From the NCBI GenBank assembly GCA_025774425.1, contig JALGWA010000045.1, positions 1 through 7,827 on the forward strand: 7,827 bases of DNA. The letters run 5' to 3'. This DNA comes from a bacterium (GTDB lineage Bacteria > Arandabacterota > Arandabacteria > Arandabacterales > JALGWA01). The notes under the pieces were generated by a model that was not told the origin of the DNA, did no database searches, and saw only the letters and a list, made by a program, of their open reading frames with translations. The position numbers were made by a program, and so were the translations under genes. Within the stretch, counting starts at the first letter, position 1. Each line of letters opens with the position of its first letter. Of this stretch, positions 1 to 6,743 are shown piece after piece.

Positions 1-132
1 CAACAGCTCGAGGCCGACCTCGTCGCCGCGGTCCACGACCTTGGCGGCGTACTTCGTCCCGGCTTCGTCGAAGGCCTCGTGAACACGGCCGAAACTCCCA
101 CCGCCTATGAGATCGCCGATAAAGTAGCGCAC
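1..132 (-). CDS. Eukaryotic-like Ser/Thr protein kinase, N-terminus only (cut by window edge)
   Basis: The 44 visible residues are the start of a Hanks-type protein kinase, a family that transfers the ATP gamma-phosphate to Ser/Thr of target proteins. The glycine-rich ATP loop is complete: IGGGSFGRV spans residues 9-17, giving the G-x-G-x-F-G-x-V pattern. It is followed by AAKVV at residues 29-33, where K31 is the expected ATP-anchoring lysine (VAIK motif). The GTG start at 132 is chosen for three reasons: a GGGGAG ribosome site lies just upstream, the kinase fold begins a few residues later, and an in-frame TGA about nine codons upstream rules out a much longer start. The catalytic loop, activation segment and any sensor or membrane part lie outside the window, so substrate and topology are unknown. 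The next gene upstream is tRNA-Lys, with 71 bp between. Family assignment is firm; role is open. Confidence 0.85.
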   Translation of the reverse strand, partial: MRYFIGDLIGGGSFGRVHEAFDEAGTKYAAKVVDRGDEVGLELL

Positions 133-145
133 AGGCTCTCCCCGG

Positions 146-196
146 GGGGTCAGAGCTCAAAATGCACAGGGGTCAGACCCCGGAAATGCACAGGGG
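146..196. repeat. Two-copy palindromic repeat (REP-like element)
   Basis: This element is a tandem pair of about 23-24 bases: 146-168 and 169-192, followed by the first four bases (GGGG) of a third copy. The shared parts are GGGGTCAGA at the left of each unit and AAATGCACA at the right, so AAATGCACAGGGG occurs exactly at 160-172 and 184-196. The second copy contains the perfect inverted repeat GGGGTC-A-GACCCC at 169-181. It lies between the 3' end of tRNA-Lys and the kinase start. Short palindromic repeats of this kind are typical of REP elements mobilised by IS200-like (RAYT) transposases. That origin is inferred, since no transposase is in the window. Confidence 0.6.
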
Positions 197-203
197 AATT
201 CGG

Positions 204-279
204 TGGTGAGCGTGCTGGGGATCGAACCCAGGACTTCCTGCTTAAAAGGCAGGTGCTCTACCAACTGAGCTACACGCCC
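204..279 (-). tRNA. tRNA-Lys(UUU)
   Basis: This 76-nt tRNA reads 5' to 3' from 279 to 204 and has its CCA end encoded at 206-204. The acceptor stem pairs GGGCGTG with CACGCTC, with one G-U pair. The D arm has GCTC/GAGC around AGTTGGTA. The anticodon arm has stem CCTGC/GCAGG and loop CTTTTAA, giving anticodon UUU for AAA/AAG lysine codons. The T arm has stem CTGGG/CCCAG and loop TTCGATC. It lies 35 bp after the purA stop with no clear terminator between, so it may be processed from the same transcript. Confidence 0.97.
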
Positions 280-314
280 GACCGTGCCCAATGTAAGCCA
301 ACCCGGCCGTCAAG

Positions 315-1577
315 TCAATGCCGGGCTCGGAGCACCGCATCGCGCCCGGCGCCGACGGAGACGAACTCGAGCTCCGCGCCGGCGGCCTCGAGCAGCATGT
401 CGACATATGCGGCCCCCGCGGCCGGAAGGTCGCTCAGGCGGCTTATCCCCTCCACGTCCCCCACGGGTTCCATCTCGCCGTAGACGGGGACGCACCGTTC
501 CAGCATGCGCCCGTCGGCCGGGAACGCATGCGTCCTGCCGCCCGAGCACTCGTACTCGCGGCATACCTTGACGGCGTCCAGGCGCGAAAGCGTATCGAGC
601 TTGGTGACGGCGATCGAGGTCACGCCGTTCAAGGAAGCGGAGTACCGGAGGGCGACCAGGTCCATCCATCCGCACCTGCGCGGCCGCCCCGTGGTCGCGC
701 CGTACTCCCGGCCGGCGTCCCGCGTGAGGCTGTGGTAAGGTTCCTCCATCTCGGTCGGGAAGGGGCCCCTCCCCACCCTCGTCATATACGATTTGACGAC
801 GCCGACGACCTTGTCGACGCTGGACGGCGGAATGCCGGCCCCGGCGACGAGGCCGTGCACGCCCGTGTTGCACGAGGTGACATAGGGATAGGTGCCGAAG
901 TCGATGTCCAGGAGGAAACCCTGGGAGCCCTCGAGCATGATGCGCTCGTCCCGGCCGATGCTCATGCCGAGGTCGTGCTCGACATCACCCGCGATCTCCC
1001 CGACGAGGTCGCGATGCCGCGAGCAGTAGTCCATCATCTCCTCGACCAGGTCGGGCGCGCGGCCCGCCATGGGATTGAGGCGCGCGAGAAGGTCGAGCCT
1101 CGCCGCCAGCCTGTCGGTCGAGAGGATGTCCCCGACGCGGATGCCGAAGCGGCCGTGCTTGTCCATGTAGGCGGGGCCGATCCCGCGCATGGTCGTCCCT
1201 ATCTTCTCATCCCCGAGCATGTCCTCTGCCGCCGCCTCTATGCGGCGGTGGATGGGCAGGACGAGATGGGCCCGGCTGGAAACCATGAGCCTGCCCGTAA
1301 CCGAAAGGCCCATGCTCTCCACCTGCTCTATCTCGCTCGCGAGAACGTCCAGGTCGACGACGACGCCGGCGGCGATCATACAGCGCACGCGCTCCCTGAG
1401 GATGCCGCTCGGCATGAGATGAAGAATGGACGTCCTGCCGCCCACGACCACCGTGTGGCCGGCATTGGCGCCGCCCTGGCAGCGCACCGCGACGTCGGCT
1501 TCCCGGCAGAGGCCGTCGACGACCTTGCCCTTGCCCTCGTCGCCCCACTGCAGGCCTATGACGCAGGTCACGCCCAA
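315..1577 (-). CDS. purA: Adenylosuccinate synthetase
   Basis: PurA joins IMP and aspartate using GTP to make adenylosuccinate, the first committed step from IMP to AMP, in the cytosol. At 420 residues it is normal full length. Visible hallmarks are QWGDEGKGK (10-18) with the catalytic Asp13, GGANAGHT (35-42) with catalytic His41, GIGPAYMDKHGR (132-143, IMP-site signature), EGSQG (216-220), DIDFGTYPYVT (224-234) and TGRPRRCGW (296-304). The start assigned is TTG at 1577, with GGGAGGG (1592-1586) 8 bases upstream. The alternative GTG at 1571 would form a GTGA stop/start overlap with the preceding aminotransferase but sits too far from that ribosome site. Either way the two genes overlap and are probably translationally coupled. 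Two usually conserved loops look variant: GTTM (128-130 region) and CNTGVHG (237-242 region). Identity is very secure. Confidence 0.97.
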   Translation of the reverse strand: MGVTCVIGLQWGDEGKGKVVDGLCREADVAVRCQGGANAGHTVVVGGRTSILHLMPSGILRERVRCMIAAGVVVDLDVLASEIEQVESMGLSVTGRLMVSSRAHLVLPIHRRIEAAAEDMLGDEKIGTTMRGIGPAYMDKHGRFGIRVGDILSTDRLAARLDLLARLNPMAGRAPDLVEEMMDYCSRHRDLVGEIAGDVEHDLGMSIGRDERIMLEGSQGFLLDIDFGTYPYVTSCNTGVHGLVAGAGIPPSSVDKVVGVVKSYMTRVGRGPFPTEMEEPYHSLTRDAGREYGATTGRPRRCGWMDLVALRYSASLNGVTSIAVTKLDTLSRLDAVKVCREYECSGGRTHAFPADGRMLERCVPVYGEMEPVGDVEGISRLSDLPAAGAAYVDMLLEAAGAELEFVSVGAGRDAVLRARH

Positions 1578-2755
1578 ATGTCACGCCCTCCCAGTGCCGC
1601 TTCCACTTCCGCAAGCGCGGCGGGGATTCGCGCGCGGAGTCCCCCGCCCGCCCCCGGCGCCCCGGCGGACGCATCGAGCAACGCCCCGGCGAACTCCACG
1701 ATCTCGCCGCGCGTTTTTCCTATCGGCGAGACGCGGAGCACTCTGCCGTGGAGGTCGCCCTGCCCGCGCGCCATGTAGATGCCGTGCTCCTCCTCCATGA
1801 CGGCGCACACGTCCTCCGCGTCCGCTCCTCCGACGTCGAATGCGATCACCGCGCTCGACTGCTTCTCCGCCAGCGGCCGGAAGCCGGCCGCCTCGACGGC
1901 CTGCACGACGGCCCGCGCGGCCCGCCGCTGCCAGTCGAGCACATCCTCGAGGCCGACCTCGATGATCCTGTCGATGGCCGCCCCGACAGCATACAACAAC
2001 GACAGGGCCGGTGTAAACGGCGTCGAACTCAGCGCGGCCCGCGCCAGATACCTGCGCAGGTCGAGGTAGTAGGTCCTGGGCGGCACGCGCTCCATCGCCG
2101 CGCGCGCCCTGCCGCCGACGGCGACGATGGACAGGCCGGCGGGCGAGAGCAGGCCCTTCTGCGAGGCCGTGATCACGCAGTCGAGTCCCCAGGCGTCCAT
2201 CCTCACCTCGTCGACGCAGAAACTCGACACGCAATCGGCCACGGTGAGGATTCTCCTGCCGCCTGCCTCGAGACCGGCAAGCGCCCTGGCGACGCCCTCG
2301 AGGTCCGTCAGGGCCCCCGTCGACGTCTCGCAATGCGTGAGCAAGACGCCGGCGACGGCCTCGTGCCGGCCGGCCTCGCGCCGGATGTCCTCCGGCGCCG
2401 GCGAACGGCCCGGCTCGACCTCGATCACATGAGCCTTGACGCCGTAAGTCCGGCAGATCTCGACCCACCTGGCGCTGAACTTGCCCATGACCGGCACAAG
2501 CACCTCGTCGCCGGAAGCGAAAAGGCAGGCCACGACGGCGTCCATGGCCCCGGTCCCCGACGACGCCAGCAGCGCCACCGGCGCATCCGTCTCCAAGAGC
2601 GCCCTCAGCTTGTCCGTGACGTCGTCGTAGACGGCGCCGAACGAAGGCGAGCGGTGGTGGATGAGCGGCCGCCCGAGGGCTTCCAGGACGAAAGGCGGAA
2701 TGGTGACGGGACCGGGCGAGAACAGGCTCAGGCGTTCAGGCTTCGCATGATCCAA
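1568..2755 (-). CDS. Class V PLP-dependent aminotransferase (alanine-glyoxylate / serine-pyruvate type)
   Basis: This 395-residue protein belongs to the fold-type I, class V aminotransferases. The N-terminal SPGPV (13-17) and HHRSPSFG (33-40) are typical of the alanine-glyoxylate/serine-pyruvate branch. ASSGTGAMDA (64-73) is the PLP phosphate loop, D174 in VADCVSS should contact the pyridine nitrogen, and K200 in ASQKGL is the Schiff-base lysine. Near the C-terminus, RVSPIGKT (341-348) stands where many relatives have R-x-G-H-M/L-G. An Ala/Gly-rich linker (about 363-378) leads to a short helix. The amino donor and acceptor cannot be told from sequence. Serine or phosphoserine biosynthesis, glyoxylate transamination and aspartate transamination are all possible. 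The TTG start at 2755 is supported by AAGGAAG (2769-2763) 7 bases upstream. It lies 28 bp inside engB, and the end overlaps purA. Confidence 0.88.
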   Translation of the reverse strand: MDHAKPERLSLFSPGPVTIPPFVLEALGRPLIHHRSPSFGAVYDDVTDKLRALLETDAPVALLASSGTGAMDAVVACLFASGDEVLVPVMGKFSARWVEICRTYGVKAHVIEVEPGRSPAPEDIRREAGRHEAVAGVLLTHCETSTGALTDLEGVARALAGLEAGGRRILTVADCVSSFCVDEVRMDAWGLDCVITASQKGLLSPAGLSIVAVGGRARAAMERVPPRTYYLDLRRYLARAALSSTPFTPALSLLYAVGAAIDRIIEVGLEDVLDWQRRAARAVVQAVEAAGFRPLAEKQSSAVIAFDVGGADAEDVCAVMEEEHGIYMARGQGDLHGRVLRVSPIGKTRGEIVEFAGALLDASAGAPGAGGGLRARIPAALAEVEAALGGRDIWA

Positions 2756-3300
2756 TTCCAGACTTCCTTCTTTCCGAGACCGGTCTTAGCGGAGAACCGG
2801 ATGGATTCTATCGCCTTGCCGCCGATTAATCCATCTATATCGGCCTGGCGCCTGGCGAGTCCGCTCGCCTTGACCTTGTCCGCCTTGGTCAGCACCAGCA
2901 GGAAGGGCTTGCCCAGCGCCTCCAGCCACTCGACGGCGTCGATGTCGATGGCGAGCGGAAAGTGGCGCATGTCGCCCAGCAGTATCACGGCCTGCAAGGT
3001 CTCCCGGCTGCGGATGTAGTGCTCGATGTCCGCGGCCCAGCGCCTGCGCTCCGCCTGCGGCACGCCGGCGTAGCCGAAGCCCGGCAGGTCGACGAGCACG
3101 AGCCTGCGGTCGCAGACATACATGTTTATGGTGCGCGTCTTGCCCGGGGTCGAACTCGTCCTCGCGAGGTTCCTCCGGCCGACCAGCTTGTTTATGAAGG
3201 AGGACTTGCCGACGTTGGATCTTCCGATGATGCAGACCTCGGGATACTCGCCGGCCGGCAGATTGGAGCGCGTGAAACTGCCCAGGAATTCTACTTCCAT
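2728..3300 (-). CDS. engB: Ribosome-biogenesis GTPase EngB (YihA/YsxC)
   Basis: EngB is a small circularly ordered GTPase of the TRAFAC class that acts late in 50S ribosomal subunit assembly. At 190 residues it is the standard size, with little beyond the G domain. All five nucleotide motifs are visible in order: G1 GRSNVGKS (26-33), G2 STPGKTRTIN (50-59), G3 DLPG (71-74, in DLPGFGYA), G4 TKAD (138-141) and G5 SAK (170-172). The ATG start at 3300 fits the family N-terminus. I see no good Shine-Dalgarno sequence before it, so translation may depend on coupling to clpX, whose stop is 31 bp upstream. Its last 28 bp overlap the aminotransferase gene. Deltaproteobacteria-like genomes often carry lon between clpX and engB; here lon is absent. 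Confidence 0.97.
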   Translation of the reverse strand: MEVEFLGSFTRSNLPAGEYPEVCIIGRSNVGKSSFINKLVGRRNLARTSSTPGKTRTINMYVCDRRLVLVDLPGFGYAGVPQAERRRWAADIEHYIRSRETLQAVILLGDMRHFPLAIDIDAVEWLEALGKPFLLVLTKADKVKASGLARRQADIDGLIGGKAIESIRFSAKTGLGKKEVWNWIMRSLNA

Positions 3301-3331
3301 CGTTCGAAGAGGCCGCGGGATGTCGAACCGG

Positions 3332-4594
3332 CTACGAGGTCGCTTTCTGCTTGCGCTTCCTCGGCCGCTTCTCCTTGAGAACGGGCTCGGCCCTGCCGAG
3401 CACGAAATCCTTGGTTATGACGCATTCCTTTATGTCTTTCCTCGACGGAAGCTCGAACATGAGGTCGAGCATCTTCTCCTCGAGCACCGAGCGGAGTCCC
3501 CTGGCGCCGGTGTTGCGTTTCATCGCCTCGCTCGCCACCGTGCAGAGCGCGTCGTCCTCGAAGTTGAGCTTGATGCCCTCGATCTCGAATATCCTCTCGT
3601 ACTGCTTGCAGAGAGCGTTCTTCGGCCGGGTCAATATGGTCGTGAGATCCTCCTCGTCGAGATCGTCGAGCGTGCAGATCACCGGCAGCCGCCCGACGAG
3701 CTCCGGTATCATCCCGTAGGAGAGAAGATCGTCCGGCGTGACGAGCGGCAGTATGTCGCGGAGCTTCCGCTCCTTCTTCGGCGTGACCTTCGCACCGAAG
3801 CCCATGGTGCTGCTCTTGATGCGCGCTTCGATTATCTTGTCGATCGAGTCGAAAGAGCCGCCGCAGATGAAGAGTATGTCCTTGGTGTTGACCTCTATGA
3901 ACCTCTGCTGCGGATGCTTGCGCCCGCCCTGGGGCGGCACGTTGGCGATCGTGCCCTCGAGTATCTTGAGAAGCGCCTGCTGCACGCCCTCCCCGGAGAC
4001 GTCCCTCGTTATGGAAGGGCTGTCGGACTTGCGTGCGATCTTGTCGACCTCGTCGATGTAGACGATGCCCTTCTCCGCCGCCGACAGGTTGTAGTCGGCG
4101 CTCTGGAGCAGCCTCGACAGGATGTTCTCGACATCCTCCCCGACGTAGCCGGCCTCCGTGAAGGTCGTCGCGTCCACGATGGAGAACGGCACGCGGAGGA
4201 ACCTGGCGAGCGTCTCCGCCAGCAGGGTCTTGCCTATCCCGGTGGGCCCGATCAGGAGGATGTTGCTCTTCTCTATCTCGACGTCGTCCTTCCACCCGGC
4301 CGAGGTCAGCTTCTTGTAGTGATTGTAGACGGCGACGGAGAGTATCCTCTTGGCGCGCTCCTGCCCGATGACGTACTCGTCGAGGAATCCCTTTATCTCG
4401 GCCGGCTTGGGAACATTCTCCCTCGGCGCCACATCCTGCTGGCGGATGTCATCTTCGAGGATCGCGTTGCACAGCCTGATGCAGTCGCTGCAGATGTATA
4501 CGTTCTGCCCCGAGACGAGCCTGGATACCTCTTCCTTCCCCCTGCCGCAGAACGAGCATGAGATGTCGCGTGGTGCTCCGGCCTTTCGCTTCAC
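3332..4594 (-). CDS. clpX: ClpX, ATP-dependent unfoldase of the ClpXP protease
   Basis: ClpX is the AAA+ hexamer that recognises, unfolds and feeds substrates into ClpP. The 420 residues cover the whole family plan. The N-terminal zinc-binding domain has C13, C16, C35 and C38. Walker A is GPTGIGKT (116-123) and Walker B is VYIDEVDK (178-185). The substrate-gripping pore loop is GYVG (149-152), and the RKH loop is at 225-227. The ClpP-docking loop is MGFGA (264-268), a variant of the common IGF tripeptide. The arginine finger is R302 in GRLP and sensor 2 is R365 in GARGLRS. The tail is very basic (about 407-418). The start is GTG at 4594, with AAAGGGG 7 bases upstream. It follows clpP by 12 bp, as expected for partners made together. 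Confidence 0.98.
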   Translation of the reverse strand: MKRKAGAPRDISCSFCGRGKEEVSRLVSGQNVYICSDCIRLCNAILEDDIRQQDVAPRENVPKPAEIKGFLDEYVIGQERAKRILSVAVYNHYKKLTSAGWKDDVEIEKSNILLIGPTGIGKTLLAETLARFLRVPFSIVDATTFTEAGYVGEDVENILSRLLQSADYNLSAAEKGIVYIDEVDKIARKSDSPSITRDVSGEGVQQALLKILEGTIANVPPQGGRKHPQQRFIEVNTKDILFICGGSFDSIDKIIEARIKSSTMGFGAKVTPKKERKLRDILPLVTPDDLLSYGMIPELVGRLPVICTLDDLDEEDLTTILTRPKNALCKQYERIFEIEGIKLNFEDDALCTVASEAMKRNTGARGLRSVLEEKMLDLMFELPSRKDIKECVITKDFVLGRAEPVLKEKRPRKRKQKATS

Positions 4595-4606
4595 GGCACG
4601 ACCCCT

Positions 4607-5191
4607 TTACTTCTTCTTGTAGATGACCTCGTCGATGAGCCCGTACTCCTTGGCCTCTTCGGCCGACATGAAGTAGTTCCTGTCGGTATCCTTCTCGATC
4701 CGTTTGACCGTCTGTCCGGTGTGCAGGGCGATTATCTCGTTCAGCCTCTCTCTCAGCGTCATGATCTCCTTGGTGTAGATCTCGAGGTCTATCGCCTGCC
4801 CCTGGCTGCCGCCCAGCGGCTGGTGGATCATGATCCTCGAGTGCGGCAGGGCCGACCGCTTGCCCGCTGTGCCGGCGCAGAGCAGCAGGGCGGCCAGGCT
4901 CGCGGCCTGTCCCATGCAGATGGTCGCGACGTCGGGCTTTATGTACTGGATCGTGTCGTAGATCGCCAGGCCGGCGGGAAGCACGCCGCCGGGCGAGTTT
5001 ATGTAGAGGAAAATGTCCTTGTCCGGATCTTCCGCTTCGAGGAACAGCATCTGGGCTATCGTCAGATTGACGACGTTCTCATCGATACCCGTGCCTATGA
5101 AAATAATCCTGTCCTTGAGCAGCCTGGAGAAAATGTCGTAGGCTCTCTCGCCGCGCCCGGACTGCTCAACCACTATAGGAACGAGTCCCAT
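4607..5191 (-). CDS. clpP: ClpP proteolytic subunit with Asn in place of the catalytic Asp
   Basis: ClpP forms the two-ring serine-protease chamber served by ClpX. The protein is 194 residues from the ATG at 5191. This start is preferred over ATGs at 5212, 5221 and 5227 because a perfect AGGAGG lies 6 bases upstream, the mature-type N-terminus [10 protein letters not shown] follows, and the active-site numbering then matches known ClpPs. Catalytic Ser98 is in GQAAS and His123 in MIHQP. The third triad position, expected Asp172, is Asn: the run D168-T-D-R-N172-Y-F uses codon AAC at 4678-4676. The neighbouring D170 and R171, which sense ring-ring contact in Staphylococcus ClpP, are kept. The Gly-rich SPGG oxyanion segment and the handle helix look normal. 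It sits 22 bp after tig and 12 bp before clpX. Activity may be lowered or depend on a partner ClpP. Confidence 0.97.
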   Translation of the reverse strand: MGLVPIVVEQSGRGERAYDIFSRLLKDRIIFIGTGIDENVVNLTIAQMLFLEAEDPDKDIFLYINSPGGVLPAGLAIYDTIQYIKPDVATICMGQAASLAALLLCAGTAGKRSALPHSRIMIHQPLGGSQGQAIDLEIYTKEIMTLRERLNEIIALHTGQTVKRIEKDTDRNYFMSAEEAKEYGLIDEVIYKKK

Positions 5192-5197
5192 CGCATT

Positions 5198-5203
5198 CCT
5201 CCT
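5198..5203 (-). promoter_or_regulatory. clpP ribosome binding site (decides start)
   Basis: AGGAGG read on the minus strand, six bases before the ATG at 5191. It is a full match to the anti-Shine-Dalgarno core and selects this ATG over three upstream in-frame ATGs that would extend the protein by up to 12 residues, two of them overlapping tig. Confidence 0.85.
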
Positions 5204-5213
5204 GTATCCCATT

Positions 5214-6497
5214 TCAGTCATATACATCCGCGCTGTCCAGCAGGAGATCGGTCACCTTGTCTGCGAGAATACCGCGGCGCCAGCGTTTCAGCTCCCCCGA
5301 CTTGACGGCCCATTCCCTGACCTGATCGACCGGCGCGTTGACCCTCTCGGCGTGAGCCGCTATCATATTTTCGATATCCGCTTCATCAACCGTGATCCCT
5401 TCCCTTTTTGCTACTTCGTCAATTATGAACTGCTCCTTTACGATGTTTACCGCCGCGGGGCGCATTTTCCTGCGCAGTTCCTCGAGCCGCTGCTTCGCCT
5501 CTTCGCCTTCCGGCTCGGCGCCCTCCGCGTACATCTCCATCATGGCGTCGAGGCTCGCCTCGATCATCACGTCCGGCACCTCGAACGGGTTGGCCTCGAT
5601 GATCGCCTGCATGAGCGCGCCCTTCATCTTCGACCTCGCGTCGTCGTCGTACATCCTCTGGATGCCGTCACGCACCTTGAGCCTGAGATCGAGCAGTGAG
5701 TCCGCCCCGACCCGGGCGGCGAACTCGTCGGTGAGATCGGGGAGCACCTTGTTCTTGACGTCGCTGACCTCGACCCCGAACTTGACCGTCTTGCCCCGGA
5801 TCTCCTTCTGCTCGAAGTCGTCCGGATAGGTCACGCTGATCTCCCTGCGGTCTCCCTTCCTGGCCCCGAGCAGGCCCTCTTCGAACTCCTTGAGGACGCT
5901 CTGCTTCCCCAGCTGGAAGGGAAAGCCCTCAACCTTGCTGCCGGCGATCTCATTCCCGTCGGCGTCGACCCTCCAGTAGTCGATCGCGACGATGTCCCCC
6001 TCCGCCGCCTCCCGGTCGACGCTGCTCGAGGTGGACAGGCGTTCCCTCAGGTTCTCGACCTCGGCGTCGACGTCCTTGTCTTCCACCTTCCGCTCGACTC
6101 TCTTGACCCTCAAGCCCTTGTACTTCTCTATGTTGACCTCGGGCATTACTTCTATCTCCACCGTGAAGGTGAGCGGCCGGCCGTCTTCGAAATCGACATC
6201 GGTCAGCGAGGCGGGTGTCACGGGCCTCAGCGACTCCTTCTCGAGGACCTCGCCGTAGGCATCCTGAATGGCCGCCTCGAGGGCCTCCCGCCGGGCGGTA
6301 TCGGCGTACCTCGCCTCCGCGAGCTCCCGGGGAACCTTGCCCTTACGGAAGCCGTCCACCTTGATCTCTTTCCGGATCTTCTCGATCGCCTCGTTGATTC
6401 GTTTCTCGATCCTGTCACGCGGGATCTCGAAACGCAGCACGCGCTTCACCGTTGAAGGGCTCGTAATCTCCTTCAGGTACCCGGTCTCTTCACTCAT
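5214..6497 (-). CDS. tig: Trigger factor, ribosome-associated chaperone and prolyl isomerase
   Basis: Trigger factor docks at the ribosome exit tunnel and shields nascent chains. The 427 residues show the usual three parts. The N-terminal ribosome-binding domain (about 1-120) carries the docking signature GFRKGKVP at 49-56. The FKBP-type PPIase domain (about 160-250) begins at EGDIV and includes FPFQLGK and [12 protein letters not shown]. The helical C-terminal substrate cradle runs from about 255 to 427. Length is close to E. coli trigger factor. The start is ATG at 6497, with AGGGGAG about 10 bases upstream. The open frame runs further upstream to 6668 but passes through tRNA-Leu, so that extension is not coding. 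It is the first protein gene after the promoter at 6669-6697 and lies 31 bp after tRNA-Leu. Confidence 0.98.
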   Translation of the reverse strand: MSEETGYLKEITSPSTVKRVLRFEIPRDRIEKRINEAIEKIRKEIKVDGFRKGKVPRELAEARYADTARREALEAAIQDAYGEVLEKESLRPVTPASLTDVDFEDGRPLTFTVEIEVMPEVNIEKYKGLRVKRVERKVEDKDVDAEVENLRERLSTSSSVDREAAEGDIVAIDYWRVDADGNEIAGSKVEGFPFQLGKQSVLKEFEEGLLGARKGDRREISVTYPDDFEQKEIRGKTVKFGVEVSDVKNKVLPDLTDEFAARVGADSLLDLRLKVRDGIQRMYDDDARSKMKGALMQAIIEANPFEVPDVMIEASLDAMMEMYAEGAEPEGEEAKQRLEELRRKMRPAAVNIVKEQFIIDEVAKREGITVDEADIENMIAAHAERVNAPVDQVREWAVKSGELKRWRRGILADKVTDLLLDSADVYD

Positions 6498-6528
6498 TGA
6501 TCCGCATCTCCCCTGTCGTCTTCGGCCG

Positions 6529-6613
<85 letters not shown>

Positions 6614-6743
6614 CTGCCCGTTGAGCGGACCCGCCGCATGACCCTGCCGTCACGCCCGCCGCCGCCATAGTATAATAATCGCGAAAGCCGCCTTCAAGGC
6701 CAAAGGATTTGCATGCGGGCCCGGGGCGGGACGAGGGAGCGCT
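6614..6743. other. Intergenic region between glycosyltransferase and tRNA-Leu
   Basis: These 130 bases hold the tRNA-Leu promoter and leader. I see no ORF of note and no stem-loop followed by a T tract after the glycosyltransferase stop at 6744, so the upstream gene has no evident intrinsic terminator here. A GC-rich stretch (about 6714-6730) contains CGGGCCCG but lacks a terminator's T run. Confidence 0.6.
6669..6697 (-). promoter_or_regulatory. Sigma70-type promoter for tRNA-Leu/tig operon
   Basis: On the minus strand the -35 element is TTGAAG (6697-6692) and the -10 is TATACT (6674-6669), with an exact 17-base spacer. The -10 sits in an AT-rich patch (GATTATTATACTATGG) that stands out from the GC-rich surroundings. 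The start of transcription should be near 6662, about 49 bases before tRNA-Leu. An 11-bp palindrome (6690-6700) covers the -35. Assignment rests on consensus match and position only. Confidence 0.75.

Noticed and set aside
146..196. CRISPR array or intrinsic terminator
   Set aside because: There are only two short adjacent units with no spacers, and the palindrome has almost no loop and no T tract directly after it.
204..279. Integration (att) site of a genomic island at tRNA-Lys
   Set aside because: No integrase gene and no direct repeat of the tRNA 3' end are present in the window.
280..314. Separate promoter for tRNA-Lys (TTGACG at 313-308)
   Set aside because: The -35-like hexamer is good, but the only -10-like sequence (TACATT) is about 12 bases away, too close; at 17 bases the match is poor.
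318..1778. Long plus-strand open frame (486 codons) opposite purA and the aminotransferase end
   Set aside because: It mirrors purA in the antisense direction and has low-complexity Arg/Ala/Asp-rich sequence with no family motif. Such frames arise from GC-rich third codon positions.
1748..3019. Plus-strand open frame (423 codons) opposite the aminotransferase and engB
   Set aside because: Composition is biased and no domain is recognisable; both opposite-strand genes are well-supported families.
3122..4561. Plus-strand open frame (479 codons) opposite clpX
   Set aside because: It is an antisense shadow of a fully motif-supported clpX, with repetitive Leu/Arg/Asp-rich sequence and no plausible start context.
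5192..5227. Longer ClpP starts at 5227, 5221 or 5212
   Set aside because: The perfect AGGAGG lies inside this stretch and points to the ATG at 5191, which also restores standard active-site numbering.
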